A DNA stretch of 64,000 bases, from positions 405,448 to 469,447 of the forward strand of contig NZ_JACBOT010000031.1 of assembly GCF_021532275.1 (NCBI RefSeq), read 5' to 3'. Made by a program: the position numbers and the translations under genes. The stretch comes from Brevibacterium sp. UCMA 11754. GTDB lineage: Bacteria > Actinomycetota > Actinomycetes > Actinomycetales > Brevibacteriaceae. The notes beneath the pieces were generated by a model. It made no database searches. It was not told the origin of the DNA and saw only the letters and a list, made by a program, of their open reading frames with translations. The number at the start of each line of letters is the position of its first letter. Within the stretch, counting starts at the first letter, position 1. Positions 53,777 through 62,289 of the stretch are shown piece by piece.

Positions 53777-55189
53777 GTGCCTGAATCTCGTTCCTCACAG
53801 CCCCCTGTTCCTGCTGACTCGTCATCGTCGTCTCCGACGCCTGATGCGTCGAAGGCCGGAGCCGGCCTGAAGATCGGAATGAAGCCCCGCCATCTGGTCA
53901 TGATGAGCCTCGGATCGGCGATCGGAGCCGGCCTCTTCGTCGGCTCGGGTGCCGGTGTCCAGGCTGCCGGACCAGCCGTCCTCATCTCCTATGCGGTTGC
54001 CGGGCTCATCGTCATCTTCGTCATGCGAGCCCTGGGAGAGCTCGTGGCTGCCGACCCGAATCCCGGCGCCTTCTCCCACTACGCCGGTCGGGCGATGGGC
54101 CCTGCCGCTGCATTCGCCGTCGGCGCCCTGTGGTGGGTCCAACTCTGCCTCGTCGTCGCAGCCGAGGCCACTGCCGCCGCACAGATCGCGGCCAGCTATG
54201 TGCCGTCGATCCCGCAATGGGTCATCGCTCTGGCCATCATGGTCGTCTTCACCGCGATCAACCTCACCACCTCGGGCAGCTTCGGAGAGTTCGAGTTCTG
54301 GTTCTCCCTCATCAAGGTCGCCTTCGTGACCCTGTTCCTCGTCCTCGGCGCCGCATTCCTGTTCGGCTGGACCCCGGCACAACCACCAGAGACCATCTTC
54401 GCCGATGGGTTCATGCCCACAGGTCTCCCCGGTGTTGCGGCCGGTCTCCTCGTCGTGGCGTTCGCCTTCGGCGGGATCGAGATCGTGGCGGTCGCCGCTG
54501 CCGAGACCGCGAACCCGAGTCGCAGCGTGACGCAGGCGATCAAGACCATTGTGTGGCGAATCCTGTTCCTCTACATCGGCTCCGTGGCGATCATCGTCCT
54601 CGTCCTCGACTGGAGAGACGAACGGCTGGCCGAGTCACCCTTCGTCGCGGTCCTCGACACCGCTGGTCTCCCCGTCATCGCCTCACTCCTGGCCGCGGTC
54701 ATCGTCATCGCGCTGCTGTCGTCGATGAACGCGAACATCTATGGTGCTTCCCGAATGGCGTTCTCCATGTCCGAGCGGAGGATGCTCCCGGAAGGACTGA
54801 GCCGCACGACCAAACGCGGCGTCCCGATGGTCGCGGTGCTGGCCACCTCGGCGTTCGGATTCGTGGCAGTGGCCCTGAACTATTTCTGGGCCGCCGAGGT
54901 GCTCGGTGTGCTGCTCAACATCGTCGGGTCCACGCTCATCGTCACCTGGGTCGCGACACTGGTCTCCCAGATCATCATCCGCCGCCGTACCGAGGCCGCC
55001 GGCGAAGAACTGCCGCTGAAGATGTGGCTCTTCCCCTGGCTGTCCTATGCGACTCTGGCTGGCATCGCCGTGATCATCATCCTCGGTCTGACCGTGGAGT
55101 CCGTGCGCATCCAGATACTCGGCACCCTGGTCTTCACCGCAGCACTTTACGGAATCGGCTACCTGGTCACGCGTAAGCGCAGGGCCTGA
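53777..55189 (+). CDS. Amino acid permease, AAT/GabP-like
   Basis: A 470-residue APC permease with twelve membrane helices. It has the family start MMSLGSAIGAGLFVGSG, the GVEI-like segment FAFGGIEIVAVAAAE and SSMNANIYGASRM. The first 28 residues are Ser/Pro-rich. GTG start with a leaderless -10 box. Its 3' end overlaps the convergent ketopantoate reductase-like gene by 31 bases. Substrate not predictable. Confidence 0.9.
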   Translation: MPESRSSQPPVPADSSSSSPTPDASKAGAGLKIGMKPRHLVMMSLGSAIGAGLFVGSGAGVQAAGPAVLISYAVAGLIVIFVMRALGELVAADPNPGAFSHYAGRAMGPAAAFAVGALWWVQLCLVVAAEATAAAQIAASYVPSIPQWVIALAIMVVFTAINLTTSGSFGEFEFWFSLIKVAFVTLFLVLGAAFLFGWTPAQPPETIFADGFMPTGLPGVAAGLLVVAFAFGGIEIVAVAAAETANPSRSVTQAIKTIVWRILFLYIGSVAIIVLVLDWRDERLAESPFVAVLDTAGLPVIASLLAAVIVIALLSSMNANIYGASRMAFSMSERRMLPEGLSRTTKRGVPMVAVLATSAFGFVAVALNYFWAAEVLGVLLNIVGSTLIVTWVATLVSQIIIRRRTEAAGEELPLKMWLFPWLSYATLAGIAVIIILGLTVESVRIQILGTLVFTAALYGIGYLVTRKRRA

Positions 55190-56253
55190 ACCTGTTCGCG
55201 AAGTGCCGATGACTGCGCCGGGATCGGCGACTGTCCCGACACTGAGGTGGGAGTCGGTGATCGGCGCATTGTGGGCGCAGGCGGCTTTGCCCTCGCGGAG
55301 GTTCGCTCGGCTGCTCGGCTGAGCCATCCGTCGAGCATGTCGAGTGTCTGGCCCTCGTGGCGGCCGAAGTGTCGGCCCGCATACTCGCTGACATCGATGG
55401 GCACGAATCGTTCCAAGGCGTCGAGGACGAGTCCGGCCCCTCGTTCCGACATCGGCATCCGGACACCGGTCACGGCATGCACCGCCTCCGCGGCTGCCCG
55501 CGAGGGGCGTCGCAGATGCGATCTCAGGCTGGCCCAGTTGCCCTCGCGAGCACTCAGTTCAGCGACGTAGGGAATGAACACGGCCGGCGGAACGGAGATC
55601 ACAAAGGCCGGTACACCGACGATGAGGCCACCGAGCCTGCGCCGCAGTCCTCGCACAGTCTCCCTGCGGCCGCTTGCCATGAACACAGGCATCCCGGGCG
55701 GATGCCAATACCTGACCGTGCGTCCCGTTGTTCGCTCTGACAGGAGCGCGGGTGAGAAGACGAGGATCTCGGAATCAGGGAACATCGACGCAGCAATGGA
55801 CCGGTCCCCGTCGACCTGGCTGGTGATCGCGATGATGCCCGGGCGAAGAGCGACAATCGACGCGGCAACACCGTCGTCGAGGTCACCCGGCCGTGTCGTC
55901 AGCACCACGAGGTCCCACGATTCCGAACTCACCGCAGCCCAATCGACCACGGTCACCCGGCGTGCAGGGAGGTCGCACCGGAGACCGCTCGGGCCAGGCA
56001 CAGGTTCTCGACGCACTGGGCCTGTGCCCGGCACCAGTTCCCGACGCACTGGGCTCTGCCTGAGCACGGGTTCCCGGTCCACCGGCCGGTTCCCGAAGGA
56101 GCGCACCCGTCTCGGATATGCGGCGCTTCGCGCCTGCACTGCATCTGAGTTCGAACTGTCCGACCGTGAGACGACGATCGCTTCGTGTCGTCGGCCGAAC
56201 AGCGCCGCGGCTGCGAGGCCGATCGCCCCGGCCCCTTGGAACACGACCTTCAT
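55159..56253 (-). CDS. Ketopantoate reductase-like protein (PanE/ApbA N-terminal fold)
   Basis: A 364-residue protein with the NADP motif GAGAIG right after the ATG and a WDLVVLTTRPGDLDD segment as in ketopantoate reductases. The C-terminal helical domain is only loosely similar, with no clear catalytic Lys/Glu. About 35 extra residues (roughly 45-85) are 11-residue Pro/Val/Arg repeats. It is unlikely to be the main panE. It ends inside the convergent permease gene, so the last 10 residues are antisense-coded. Confidence 0.72.
   Translation of the reverse strand: MKVVFQGAGAIGLAAAALFGRRHEAIVVSRSDSSNSDAVQARSAAYPRRVRSFGNRPVDREPVLRQSPVRRELVPGTGPVRREPVPGPSGLRCDLPARRVTVVDWAAVSSESWDLVVLTTRPGDLDDGVAASIVALRPGIIAITSQVDGDRSIAASMFPDSEILVFSPALLSERTTGRTVRYWHPPGMPVFMASGRRETVRGLRRRLGGLIVGVPAFVISVPPAVFIPYVAELSAREGNWASLRSHLRRPSRAAAEAVHAVTGVRMPMSERGAGLVLDALERFVPIDVSEYAGRHFGRHEGQTLDMLDGWLSRAAERTSARAKPPAPTMRRSPTPTSVSGQSPIPAQSSALREQVQALRLRVTR
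55990..56090 (-). repeat. 33-bp tandem repeat in the reductase-like gene
   Basis: Nearly three units of period 33; the shared core CGACGCACTGGG occurs at 56009-56020 and 56042-56053. It encodes an 11-residue VRREPVPG-like repeat in frame. Confidence 0.8.
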
Positions 56254-56281
56254 TCGCTGCTCACTGCCGTCTCGACGCTGC

Positions 56282-56806
56282 TCACTGCTGTCTCGGCGCT
56301 GCCACCGACGCGTCGTCGCGCGCAACGGGATAGACAAGAGCATTCGCGATGGCTGCGACTCCTTCGCCGCGCCCCGTCAGACCGAGCGCATCGGTCGTCG
56401 TCCCGGACACCGATACGTCGGCCCCAGCAGCCGACGACAGTGCCTGCTGAGCATCGAGCCGCCTCGAGCCGATCTTCGGGCGGTTGCCGATGACCTGGAC
56501 GGAGACATTGCCGATCTCGAAACCTGCCGCACGGACCTGTCGTGCGGCCTCGGCGAGGAGAGCGACACCGGAGGCACCGGCGAACTCGGGCCGGTCGACA
56601 CCGAAATGCTGACCCAGATCGCCGATTCCCGCGGCAGAGAACAGCGCATCACAGCAGGCATGGGCGGCAACGTCGGAATCGGAATGACCTTCGAGCCCAC
56701 GTTCACCGGGCCAGTTCAGACCCGCGACCCAGAGTTCACGCTCGGGATCGCCGGAATAGGCGTGTACGTCGACTCCGATGCCGGTACGCGGAATCACCAT
56801 GGTCAT
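56282..56806 (-). CDS. ispF: 2-C-methyl-D-erythritol 2,4-cyclodiphosphate synthase
   Basis: The MEP-pathway cyclase, 174 residues. Metal ligands D13 and H15 in GVDVHAY, the EGHSDSDV segment, IGDLGQHF, and TTTDALGLTGRGEGVAAIANALV near the end. A short C-terminal tail is extra. Its ATG overlaps the ispD stop (ATGA). Together with ispD it makes isoprenoid precursors for menaquinone and cell-wall lipid carriers. Confidence 0.96.
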   Translation of the reverse strand: MTMVIPRTGIGVDVHAYSGDPERELWVAGLNWPGERGLEGHSDSDVAAHACCDALFSAAGIGDLGQHFGVDRPEFAGASGVALLAEAARQVRAAGFEIGNVSVQVIGNRPKIGSRRLDAQQALSSAAGADVSVSGTTTDALGLTGRGEGVAAIANALVYPVARDDASVAAPRQQ

Positions 56807-57807
56807 CGTCGCTGCTCTCCTTCGCTCGCTGCGTTCTGCCTTTCCCCCGCATACCGAGTCGCTTCCGCATCGATAGACGCCGACTCCCGCTGCGCCGCAT
56901 ACCGAGTCGCTTCCGCATCCCGCTGCGTCGCGATGTGCTCACCGAGTACGAGGTCGAGCGGGTAGGTGATCTTCAGTGCTTCCTCGTCACCGTCAACGGC
57001 GACGACATCGACACCGAGGCGCTCGACGAGACCCGCATCATCCGTGGCTGCAGGGCCTCCCGGTCCCGAGGCGGCCAGATCGTCTTCGTATTTCTCGTGT
57101 GCTCGACGCAGGGTGCTGGCAGTGAAACCCTGAGGAGTTTGGACGCGGCGCAGTCGCGAACGGTCAAGATCGCCGTGGAGGACCTCAACGGTTGGTAACT
57201 TCTGGTCGTTCTCAGCACCGGATTCGACCACAACTTGCCAACCGTCTGCGTCAGGCTGCGACTGAGGTGCCCGGGGCCCGTCGTTCGTGGCGGGACGGTG
57301 ATCGTTCATGGTGGGACGGTGGTCCGAGCTCACTGCGGGGCGACTCTCCACGCGGCGCACGGTGTCGGTCATGGGCAGGACCGGGACGACCGCCTCGGCG
57401 CCGGCGCGGACAGCATCGGCCACACTCCGGAAGACCTCGGAGGGTGTCAGCGCCCGGGCGGCATCGTGGACCAGCACGATGTCTGCGTCACCTGCATATT
57501 TCAAGGCTATTTGCACGGATTCGATTCGGTCTTCTCCGCCTGCTACAGATGTGATTCGCATTCCCGAAATACTGGACTCCGAATCTTTCGCACCCGATTG
57601 TGAAATGGAATCGATTTCATTGCGGACACGCATTAAAAACTCCTCGGGAGCGGCAACCACAATTGTGGAAGCAACTCCCGAGGAGATGATCGTCTCAAGA
57701 CTGCGAGCCAGAAGGCTCTTCCCGTTCAGCCGGACGAGGGCCTTCGGGTCTGCACTGCCCAAGCGCGTTCCCGACCCTGCGGCCGGGACGATGACGCAGA
57801 TATTCAG
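56803..57807 (-). CDS. ispD: MEP cytidylyltransferase IspD with a probable CTG start
   Basis: A 334-residue enzyme that joins CTP to methylerythritol phosphate. The essential CTP-binding motif PAAGSGTR and K21-type ALVRLNGK follow at once after codon 1; a TTG start at 57762 would delete it. In frame upstream there is no ATG, GTG or TTG before a stop at 57861. CTG 57807 overlaps the carD stop as CTGA, mirroring the ATGA/GTGA couplings here. Two oddities: an insert of about 45 residues before RVQTPQGF, and a C-terminal 16-residue duplication. Confidence 0.9.
   Translation of the reverse strand: MNICVIVPAAGSGTRLGSADPKALVRLNGKSLLARSLETIISSGVASTIVVAAPEEFLMRVRNEIDSISQSGAKDSESSISGMRITSVAGGEDRIESVQIALKYAGDADIVLVHDAARALTPSEVFRSVADAVRAGAEAVVPVLPMTDTVRRVESRPAVSSDHRPTMNDHRPATNDGPRAPQSQPDADGWQVVVESGAENDQKLPTVEVLHGDLDRSRLRRVQTPQGFTASTLRRAHEKYEDDLAASGPGGPAATDDAGLVERLGVDVVAVDGDEEALKITYPLDLVLGEHIATQRDAEATRYAAQRESASIDAEATRYAGERQNAASEGEQRR
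56847..56919 (-). repeat. 48-bp period duplication in the ispD 3' end
   Basis: The same 25 bases occur at 56847-56871 and 56895-56919. In frame they encode DAEATRYA twice, 16 residues apart, beyond the conserved end of the enzyme. Confidence 0.85.
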
Positions 57808-58286
57808 GACGCGAGCACTTCGTCCAGAATGGCCTCGGCCTCGGATTCCTCTTTCTTCTCAGCCAATGCGAGTTCGGAAACGAGGATCTGACGGGCCTTG
57901 GACAACATGCGCTTCTCACCGGTCGACAAGCCGCGGTCCTGCTCGCGACGCCAGAGGTCACGAACGACTTCGGCAACCTTGATCACGTCGCCGGACTGCA
58001 GCTTCTCAAGATTCGCCTTGTAGCGACGAGACCAGTTCGTGGGCTCTTCGACGAATTCCGCGCGGAGGACGTTGAATACCTTCTCAACACCCTCTTCACC
58101 GACGACATCTCGCACACCGACGAGGTCGCAGTTCTCCGCAGGAACCTCGATCACTAGATCACCATGGGCGACCTGGAGCTTGAGATACAGTTTCTCCTCA
58201 CCTTTAATGGTTCGTTTCTTGATATCTTGGATTGTCGCTGCACCGTGATGTGGATAGACAACTGTGTCGCCGACCTCGAAACTCAT
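57804..58286 (-). CDS. carD: CarD-family RNA polymerase-binding regulator
   Basis: A 160-residue CarD. The N-terminal RNAP-interaction domain (FEVGDTVVYPHHGAATI) is followed by the helical DNA-binding domain (WSRRYKANLEKLQSGD, with the conserved Trp). It stabilises open complexes at rRNA and other promoters and is essential in mycobacteria. It leads a carD-ispD-ispF operon. The start has only a weak site (GAAGAGAA). Confidence 0.96.
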   Translation of the reverse strand: MSFEVGDTVVYPHHGAATIQDIKKRTIKGEEKLYLKLQVAHGDLVIEVPAENCDLVGVRDVVGEEGVEKVFNVLRAEFVEEPTNWSRRYKANLEKLQSGDVIKVAEVVRDLWRREQDRGLSTGEKRMLSKARQILVSELALAEKKEESEAEAILDEVLAS

Positions 58287-58594
58287 ATTCTCTTCAAACC
58301 CCTTTCGCGGACTTCCAGTTTACCATGAGGCGCGCCACAGAAATCATTCAGGCTGCGGATTCTTCGTGCTAGGCTCCGCTGCGCGGTTTGCCGAACGCGG
58401 GCTGATCTCAGGCGATGCCGAGGTTCTCGCGGCCAAAACCCCTCCCACCAGGCCTGGGCTCCCTCGGAGTTCCCACCGCGGCCCTGTCGGAGTTCTCACC
58501 GCATGAACTTGTCTCGCCCCATTCCGGGTTCTACGGCCGGTCAAAAACCGGGTAGTATACAGATTGATCTTGTATTGCCACTTCAAGGAGCACA
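58287..58594. other. 308-base divergent region between carD and lpqE
   Basis: It must hold both promoters. TAGTAT (58553-58558) and TATACA beside it are the best -10 candidates for lpqE, about 40 bases upstream of its ATG; TAAACT on the minus strand near 58320 could serve carD. No coding sequence seen. Confidence 0.4.
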
Positions 58595-59179
58595 ATGAAA
58601 CGGCACAACCGCGCGGCACTCGCAGTTGCCGCACTCGCTCTCGTCATTCCCGTCAGCGGATGTGCAAGCCTGCTGTCACCTCACCAGACCGCCGAGTACC
58701 ACTACAACGCCGGTGACGGTGCCTGGGGATCGGTCGGAGACGTCGAGGTCCGCGGTCTGATGCTCATCATGGACGAGTCCGGCAAGGGCCCAGCCCAGTT
58801 GTTCTTCACACTCATCAACAAGGGCGATTCCACTGCCAAGGTGTCCCTGGACGTCGGCGGGAAGACGACCACCGAGTCGGTCAAGGCCGGCGAAACCTTC
58901 GTGCAGGACCCGGAGAGCTCGGCGTCGACGTCATCGAAGCCGGTCATCGTGGACAGCCTCAAGGCGAAGCCCGGCGACCTGGCCGACGTCACCGTCAAGG
59001 TCGGCAGCGACGAGAAGACGATCCGGACTCAGGTCCTGTCGAATTCCCTGCCGTACTACGAAGAGTACGTACCGACCGAAAAACCATCGGAGTCACCCAG
59101 CGAGGATGCCTCTCAGCCCGGCGAAGACGCATCGCAGTCCGGCGAGCAGGGCGAGTCAGCCACTGGCATCAACGGCTGA
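58595..59179 (+). CDS. lpqE: LpqE-like lipoprotein
   Basis: A 194-residue secreted lipoprotein: signal peptide with lipobox VSGC (C23), then a beta-rich domain (about 30-155; VEVRGLMLIMDESGKG, LFFTLINKGD) and a Ser/Glu/Gln-rich tail. In M. tuberculosis lpqE (Rv3584) lies divergent to carD exactly as here. Role unknown; the fold resembles PCu(A)C-like copper-binding domains but no His/Met metal site is seen. CAAGGAG precedes the ATG. Confidence 0.85.
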   Translation: MKRHNRAALAVAALALVIPVSGCASLLSPHQTAEYHYNAGDGAWGSVGDVEVRGLMLIMDESGKGPAQLFFTLINKGDSTAKVSLDVGGKTTTESVKAGETFVQDPESSASTSSKPVIVDSLKAKPGDLADVTVKVGSDEKTIRTQVLSNSLPYYEEYVPTEKPSESPSEDASQPGEDASQSGEQGESATGING

Positions 59180-59207
59180 GTCCAGCCGCACGAGAGCCGA
59201 ATAACTC

Positions 59208-59240
59208 AAGGAGCCGCCCACACGATGTGGGCGGCTCCTT
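59208..59240 (+). terminator. Terminator after lpqE
   Basis: A perfect 15-bp GC-rich stem (59208-59222 with 59226-59240) and a three-base loop. The following sequence is not T-rich. Confidence 0.7.
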
Positions 59241-59262
59241 CTGCGTCATTTGTGAGTCTCTC

Positions 59263-59323
59263 GGCGCAGGTACCGTGAGGGCCCCGCTCCGGAGCCAGGC
59301 CATGCTGGCGCAGGTACCGTGAG
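59263..59323. repeat. 17-bp direct repeat between lpqE and regX3
   Basis: GGCGCAGGTACCGTGAG occurs at 59263-59279 and 59307-59323, spacing 44. It lies just past the regX3 3' end; meaning unclear. Confidence 0.6.
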
Positions 59324-59330
59324 AGAGTGG

Positions 59331-60014
59331 TCAGGCTTCGAACTTGTAACCGAGTCCGCGCACCGTGGTGAGCAGGCGCGGCTCCGAGGGGTTCTGCTCG
59401 ACCTTGGCACGCAGACGCTTGACGTGGACGTCGAGGGTCTTCGTGTCGCCGACGTAGTCTTCTCCCCAGATCCGATCGATGAGCTGGCCGCGTGTCATCA
59501 CTCGACCGGAGTTGCGTATGAGGATCTCGAGCAGCTCGAACTCCTTCAGCGGCATCGACAGCTCTTCGCCGCGGACGCTGACGACGTGACGTTCGACATC
59601 GATGCGGACTCCCCCGGCCTCGAGTACCGACTCGTCGTCGAAGGCTTCGGATTCGACGTTGCGGCGCAGCACCGCTCGCACCCTGGCCAGCAGCTCCCGG
59701 GAGGAGTAGGGCTTGGTCACGTAGTCGTCTGCGCCGAGCTCGAGTCCCACCACCTTGTCGATCTCCGAGTCCTTGGCCGTGAGCATGATGATCGGCACAC
59801 TGGACTTCGCACGCAGCTCTCGGCATACCTCGGTGCCGGAGACTCCCGGCAGCATGAGGTCGAGCAGAACGAGATCGGCGCCGTTGCGGTCGAACTCTGC
59901 GAGAGCCTTCAAACCGTCATCGGCAACTGTCACCTCATATCCTTCTTTACCGAGCAGGTACGACAGTGGGTCCGAGAACGAATCCTCGTCCTCGACAAGC
60001 AGAATTCGAGTCAC
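59331..60014 (-). CDS. regX3: Response regulator RegX3
   Basis: A 227-residue OmpR-type regulator controlling the phosphate-starvation response. Receiver with phospho-acceptor D52 (LVLLDLMLP), TAKDSE, VTKPYS; winged helix ending TVRGLGYKFEA. The sequence and the senX3/phoU neighbours identify it. It starts at GTG overlapping the senX3 stop (GTGA). Confidence 0.94.
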   Translation of the reverse strand: MTRILLVEDEDSFSDPLSYLLGKEGYEVTVADDGLKALAEFDRNGADLVLLDLMLPGVSGTEVCRELRAKSSVPIIMLTAKDSEIDKVVGLELGADDYVTKPYSSRELLARVRAVLRRNVESEAFDDESVLEAGGVRIDVERHVVSVRGEELSMPLKEFELLEILIRNSGRVMTRGQLIDRIWGEDYVGDTKTLDVHVKRLRAKVEQNPSEPRLLTTVRGLGYKFEA

Positions 60015-61390
60015 GTTGTGAGCTTCCTTTGTTCGCTTCCGGTTTTCAGAACCTGGGTTGTCTCATTCTCATTCTCCCCTGTGCTGACGCCCTTGTCATC
60101 GTCAGGGTCATGTTCGGTGACGTCACCGGCAACCGCGCCATCAGCAGCTGCGCCCTCCGTCTCTGTCTCAGCGTCTGCCTCAACCTCAGCCTTGTCGGCA
60201 TCGGCTCGTGCCGAGTGCTCGAGCAGGACCCCATCCGGCGCCGAGGAGGATGCTTCGTCATCGGAGACGTTGCCTGCCAGCGGAAGCACGATGGTGAAGG
60301 TGGAACCCTTGCCGAGGCGGCTCCAGACCTTCACCTGTCCGCCGTGTGTGGCGATGATGTGCTTGACGATGCTCAGCCCCAGCCCGGTTCCACCCGTGAT
60401 ACGCGAACGCGCCGGGTCCACGCGGTAGAACCGTTCGAAGACGCGCTCGGTGTCCTGAGTGGAGAGACCGATGCCCTGGTCGGCGACGGAGATCTCGACG
60501 CGCTCGTCGACCAGGTCGACGCCGACGCCGATGCGAGTGCCGTCGGGTGAGTAGTTGATGGCGTTGTCGATGAGGTTGCGCACCGCATTGACGAGGAGTT
60601 CGTAGTTGCCCTCGATGAGCATTGTGCCCGGTGGCGAGACCTCGATGTGGATGTTCTTGCTCTCGGCACGCGTGCGGGCACGGTCAGCGGCATCATCGAC
60701 CACCTCGGCGGCGGAGATCTTCTCCGTCGCAGACGGAGCGGTGTGGTCCTGGACGCGGGACAGGTCGATGATCTCCTGCACCAGCTGGGTCAGCCGCTTC
60801 GACTCCCGCTGCATGCGACCGCCGAAGCGTTCGACGGCCTGCGGGTCATCGGAGAAGTCGGTGACCGCCTCGGCGAGGAGGGACATCGCGCCGATGGGGG
60901 TCTTGAGTTCGTGGGAGACGTTGGCGACGAAATCTCGCCGAATGGAGTCTACGCGCTTGGACTCGGTCTGGTCGTCACAGAGGACGAGGACGAAGGCCGT
61001 GCCCAAGGGCGCCACACGAGCGTGGAGGAACCGCAGGATCGAATCCGTCTGCTCGCGCTTCTGTTCGAGTTCGATCTCTTCGATGAGGCCTCTGGAGCGG
61101 ACTCTCCCGACCATGCGCAGCATCTCGGGAGAGGCGAGCGAATGGCCTCTGACCAGCCCGAATGTGTACGCGGCCGGGGATGCTTTGACGACGTCATCGC
61201 CGGCGTCGAGAACGATCGCGGCCGAGGGCAGCACAGCCAGAACCTCGGCGATGCCTTCAGGCAGGTCGTCCTCAGAATGCAGATCGGCAGCATCACGGGA
61301 GCGTTCGCTGAAGCGAAACGCCAGAATTCCCGCTATGCCCAGTCCCAGACCGACGATGCCGGTCAGGACCGCTACGATCAAGAGGTCCAC
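60011..61390 (-). CDS. senX3: Sensor kinase SenX3
   Basis: A 459-residue sensor kinase: one N-terminal membrane helix (about 2-25), a PAS-like region (about 45-140), HisKA with H160 (VANVSHELKTP), and HATPase. The C-terminal 90 residues are acidic and disordered. GTG 61390 is chosen because TAAGCT lies seven bases before it and membrane entry begins at once, as in known SenX3. In mycobacteria it phosphorylates RegX3 when phosphate is low; PhoU restrains it. Confidence 0.92.
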   Translation of the reverse strand: MDLLIVAVLTGIVGLGLGIAGILAFRFSERSRDAADLHSEDDLPEGIAEVLAVLPSAAIVLDAGDDVVKASPAAYTFGLVRGHSLASPEMLRMVGRVRSRGLIEEIELEQKREQTDSILRFLHARVAPLGTAFVLVLCDDQTESKRVDSIRRDFVANVSHELKTPIGAMSLLAEAVTDFSDDPQAVERFGGRMQRESKRLTQLVQEIIDLSRVQDHTAPSATEKISAAEVVDDAADRARTRAESKNIHIEVSPPGTMLIEGNYELLVNAVRNLIDNAINYSPDGTRIGVGVDLVDERVEISVADQGIGLSTQDTERVFERFYRVDPARSRITGGTGLGLSIVKHIIATHGGQVKVWSRLGKGSTFTIVLPLAGNVSDDEASSSAPDGVLLEHSARADADKAEVEADAETETEGAAADGAVAGDVTEHDPDDDKGVSTGENENETTQVLKTGSEQRKLTT

Positions 61391-61397
61391 GTCATCA

Positions 61398-61403
61398 AGC
61401 TTA
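61398..61403 (-). promoter_or_regulatory. Probable leaderless -10 box of senX3
   Basis: On the minus strand TAAGCT, seven bases, then GTG (61390). Confidence 0.5.
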
Positions 61404-61606
61404 TGCGCAGTCTGCTCCAGAGGCGCACTGAATCGACCCCAGGACGCCGCTTTTGCCGAGGAATTCACCTGCACGCCAGACAACGTTCACCCAATGGTGT
61501 CAAGCTGACACAGTGTGCCTGTCCTGACCGGAGGGTCGTCCGCACCCAGGACGATCTCAGGCACCTCCCCTTGCACAAGATCCACGAGATTAAGGAACCG
61601 TTGTCA

Positions 61607-62269
61607 ATGCGCGAAGTCTTCAGAAATGAGCTGGACGAGCTGGCCACGCAGCTGGTCGACATGTCTGTCAAAGTTCACGAGGCGATGCGCCTGGCGAACC
61701 AGTCCCTGCGCAGCAACGACCTCGAACTGGCCGAAAAGGTCATCGAAGCCGACGCCGTGATCGACCACATGCAGTACGCCCTCGACCAGCAGGCCGCTGA
61801 GATGCTGGCCCTGCAGGCCCCCGTCGCCGCCGACCTGCGCGCGGTCATCGGTTCGCTGCGGATGTCCGCTTCGCTCGAGCGCATGGGCGACCTGGCTCGC
61901 CACATCGCCCAGCAGGTCCGCATCCGCTACCCGGAGTCAGCGATCCCCGATCACTTCACCGAAACCTTCACCCGCATGGGCGAATCCGGAGAGAAGATCG
62001 CCGAGGCGACGGAGAACCTGCTGTCGAACCCGGGCCTGACCGCCGTGCCCACGATCAATGCGATCGACGAAGAGCTCGACGAACTGCACCTGAGCATCTT
62101 CGCCAAGCTCGCCGAGGCGCCCGCCGGGTCGCTGGCACCGCGCCACATCGCCGACGTCACCCTGCTCTCGCGCTACTACGAGCGCTTCGGCGACCACGCG
62201 GTGTCCGTGTCCCAGAAGGTCGAATACCTGCTCACCGGCAACTGGGAACCGTACCTGTCGAAGAAGTGA
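61607..62269 (+). CDS. phoU: Phosphate signalling protein PhoU
   Basis: A 220-residue all-helical PhoU with two repeats; metal-binding motifs are visible as SLERMGDLARHIA and YYERFGDHAVSVSQ. It connects the phosphate transporter to SenX3. ATG 61607 has AAGGAA upstream; the long open frame before it is only antisense to senX3. It is divergent from senX3, the actinobacterial arrangement. No pst genes in the window. Confidence 0.95.
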   Translation: MREVFRNELDELATQLVDMSVKVHEAMRLANQSLRSNDLELAEKVIEADAVIDHMQYALDQQAAEMLALQAPVAADLRAVIGSLRMSASLERMGDLARHIAQQVRIRYPESAIPDHFTETFTRMGESGEKIAEATENLLSNPGLTAVPTINAIDEELDELHLSIFAKLAEAPAGSLAPRHIADVTLLSRYYERFGDHAVSVSQKVEYLLTGNWEPYLSKK

Positions 62270-62289
62270 CATACGCCTGAAGCACCGAA

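Noticed and set aside
60647..61606. Long in-frame extension upstream of phoU
   Set aside because: It is antisense to senX3; the PhoU family begins at ATG 61607, which has its own AAGGAA site.
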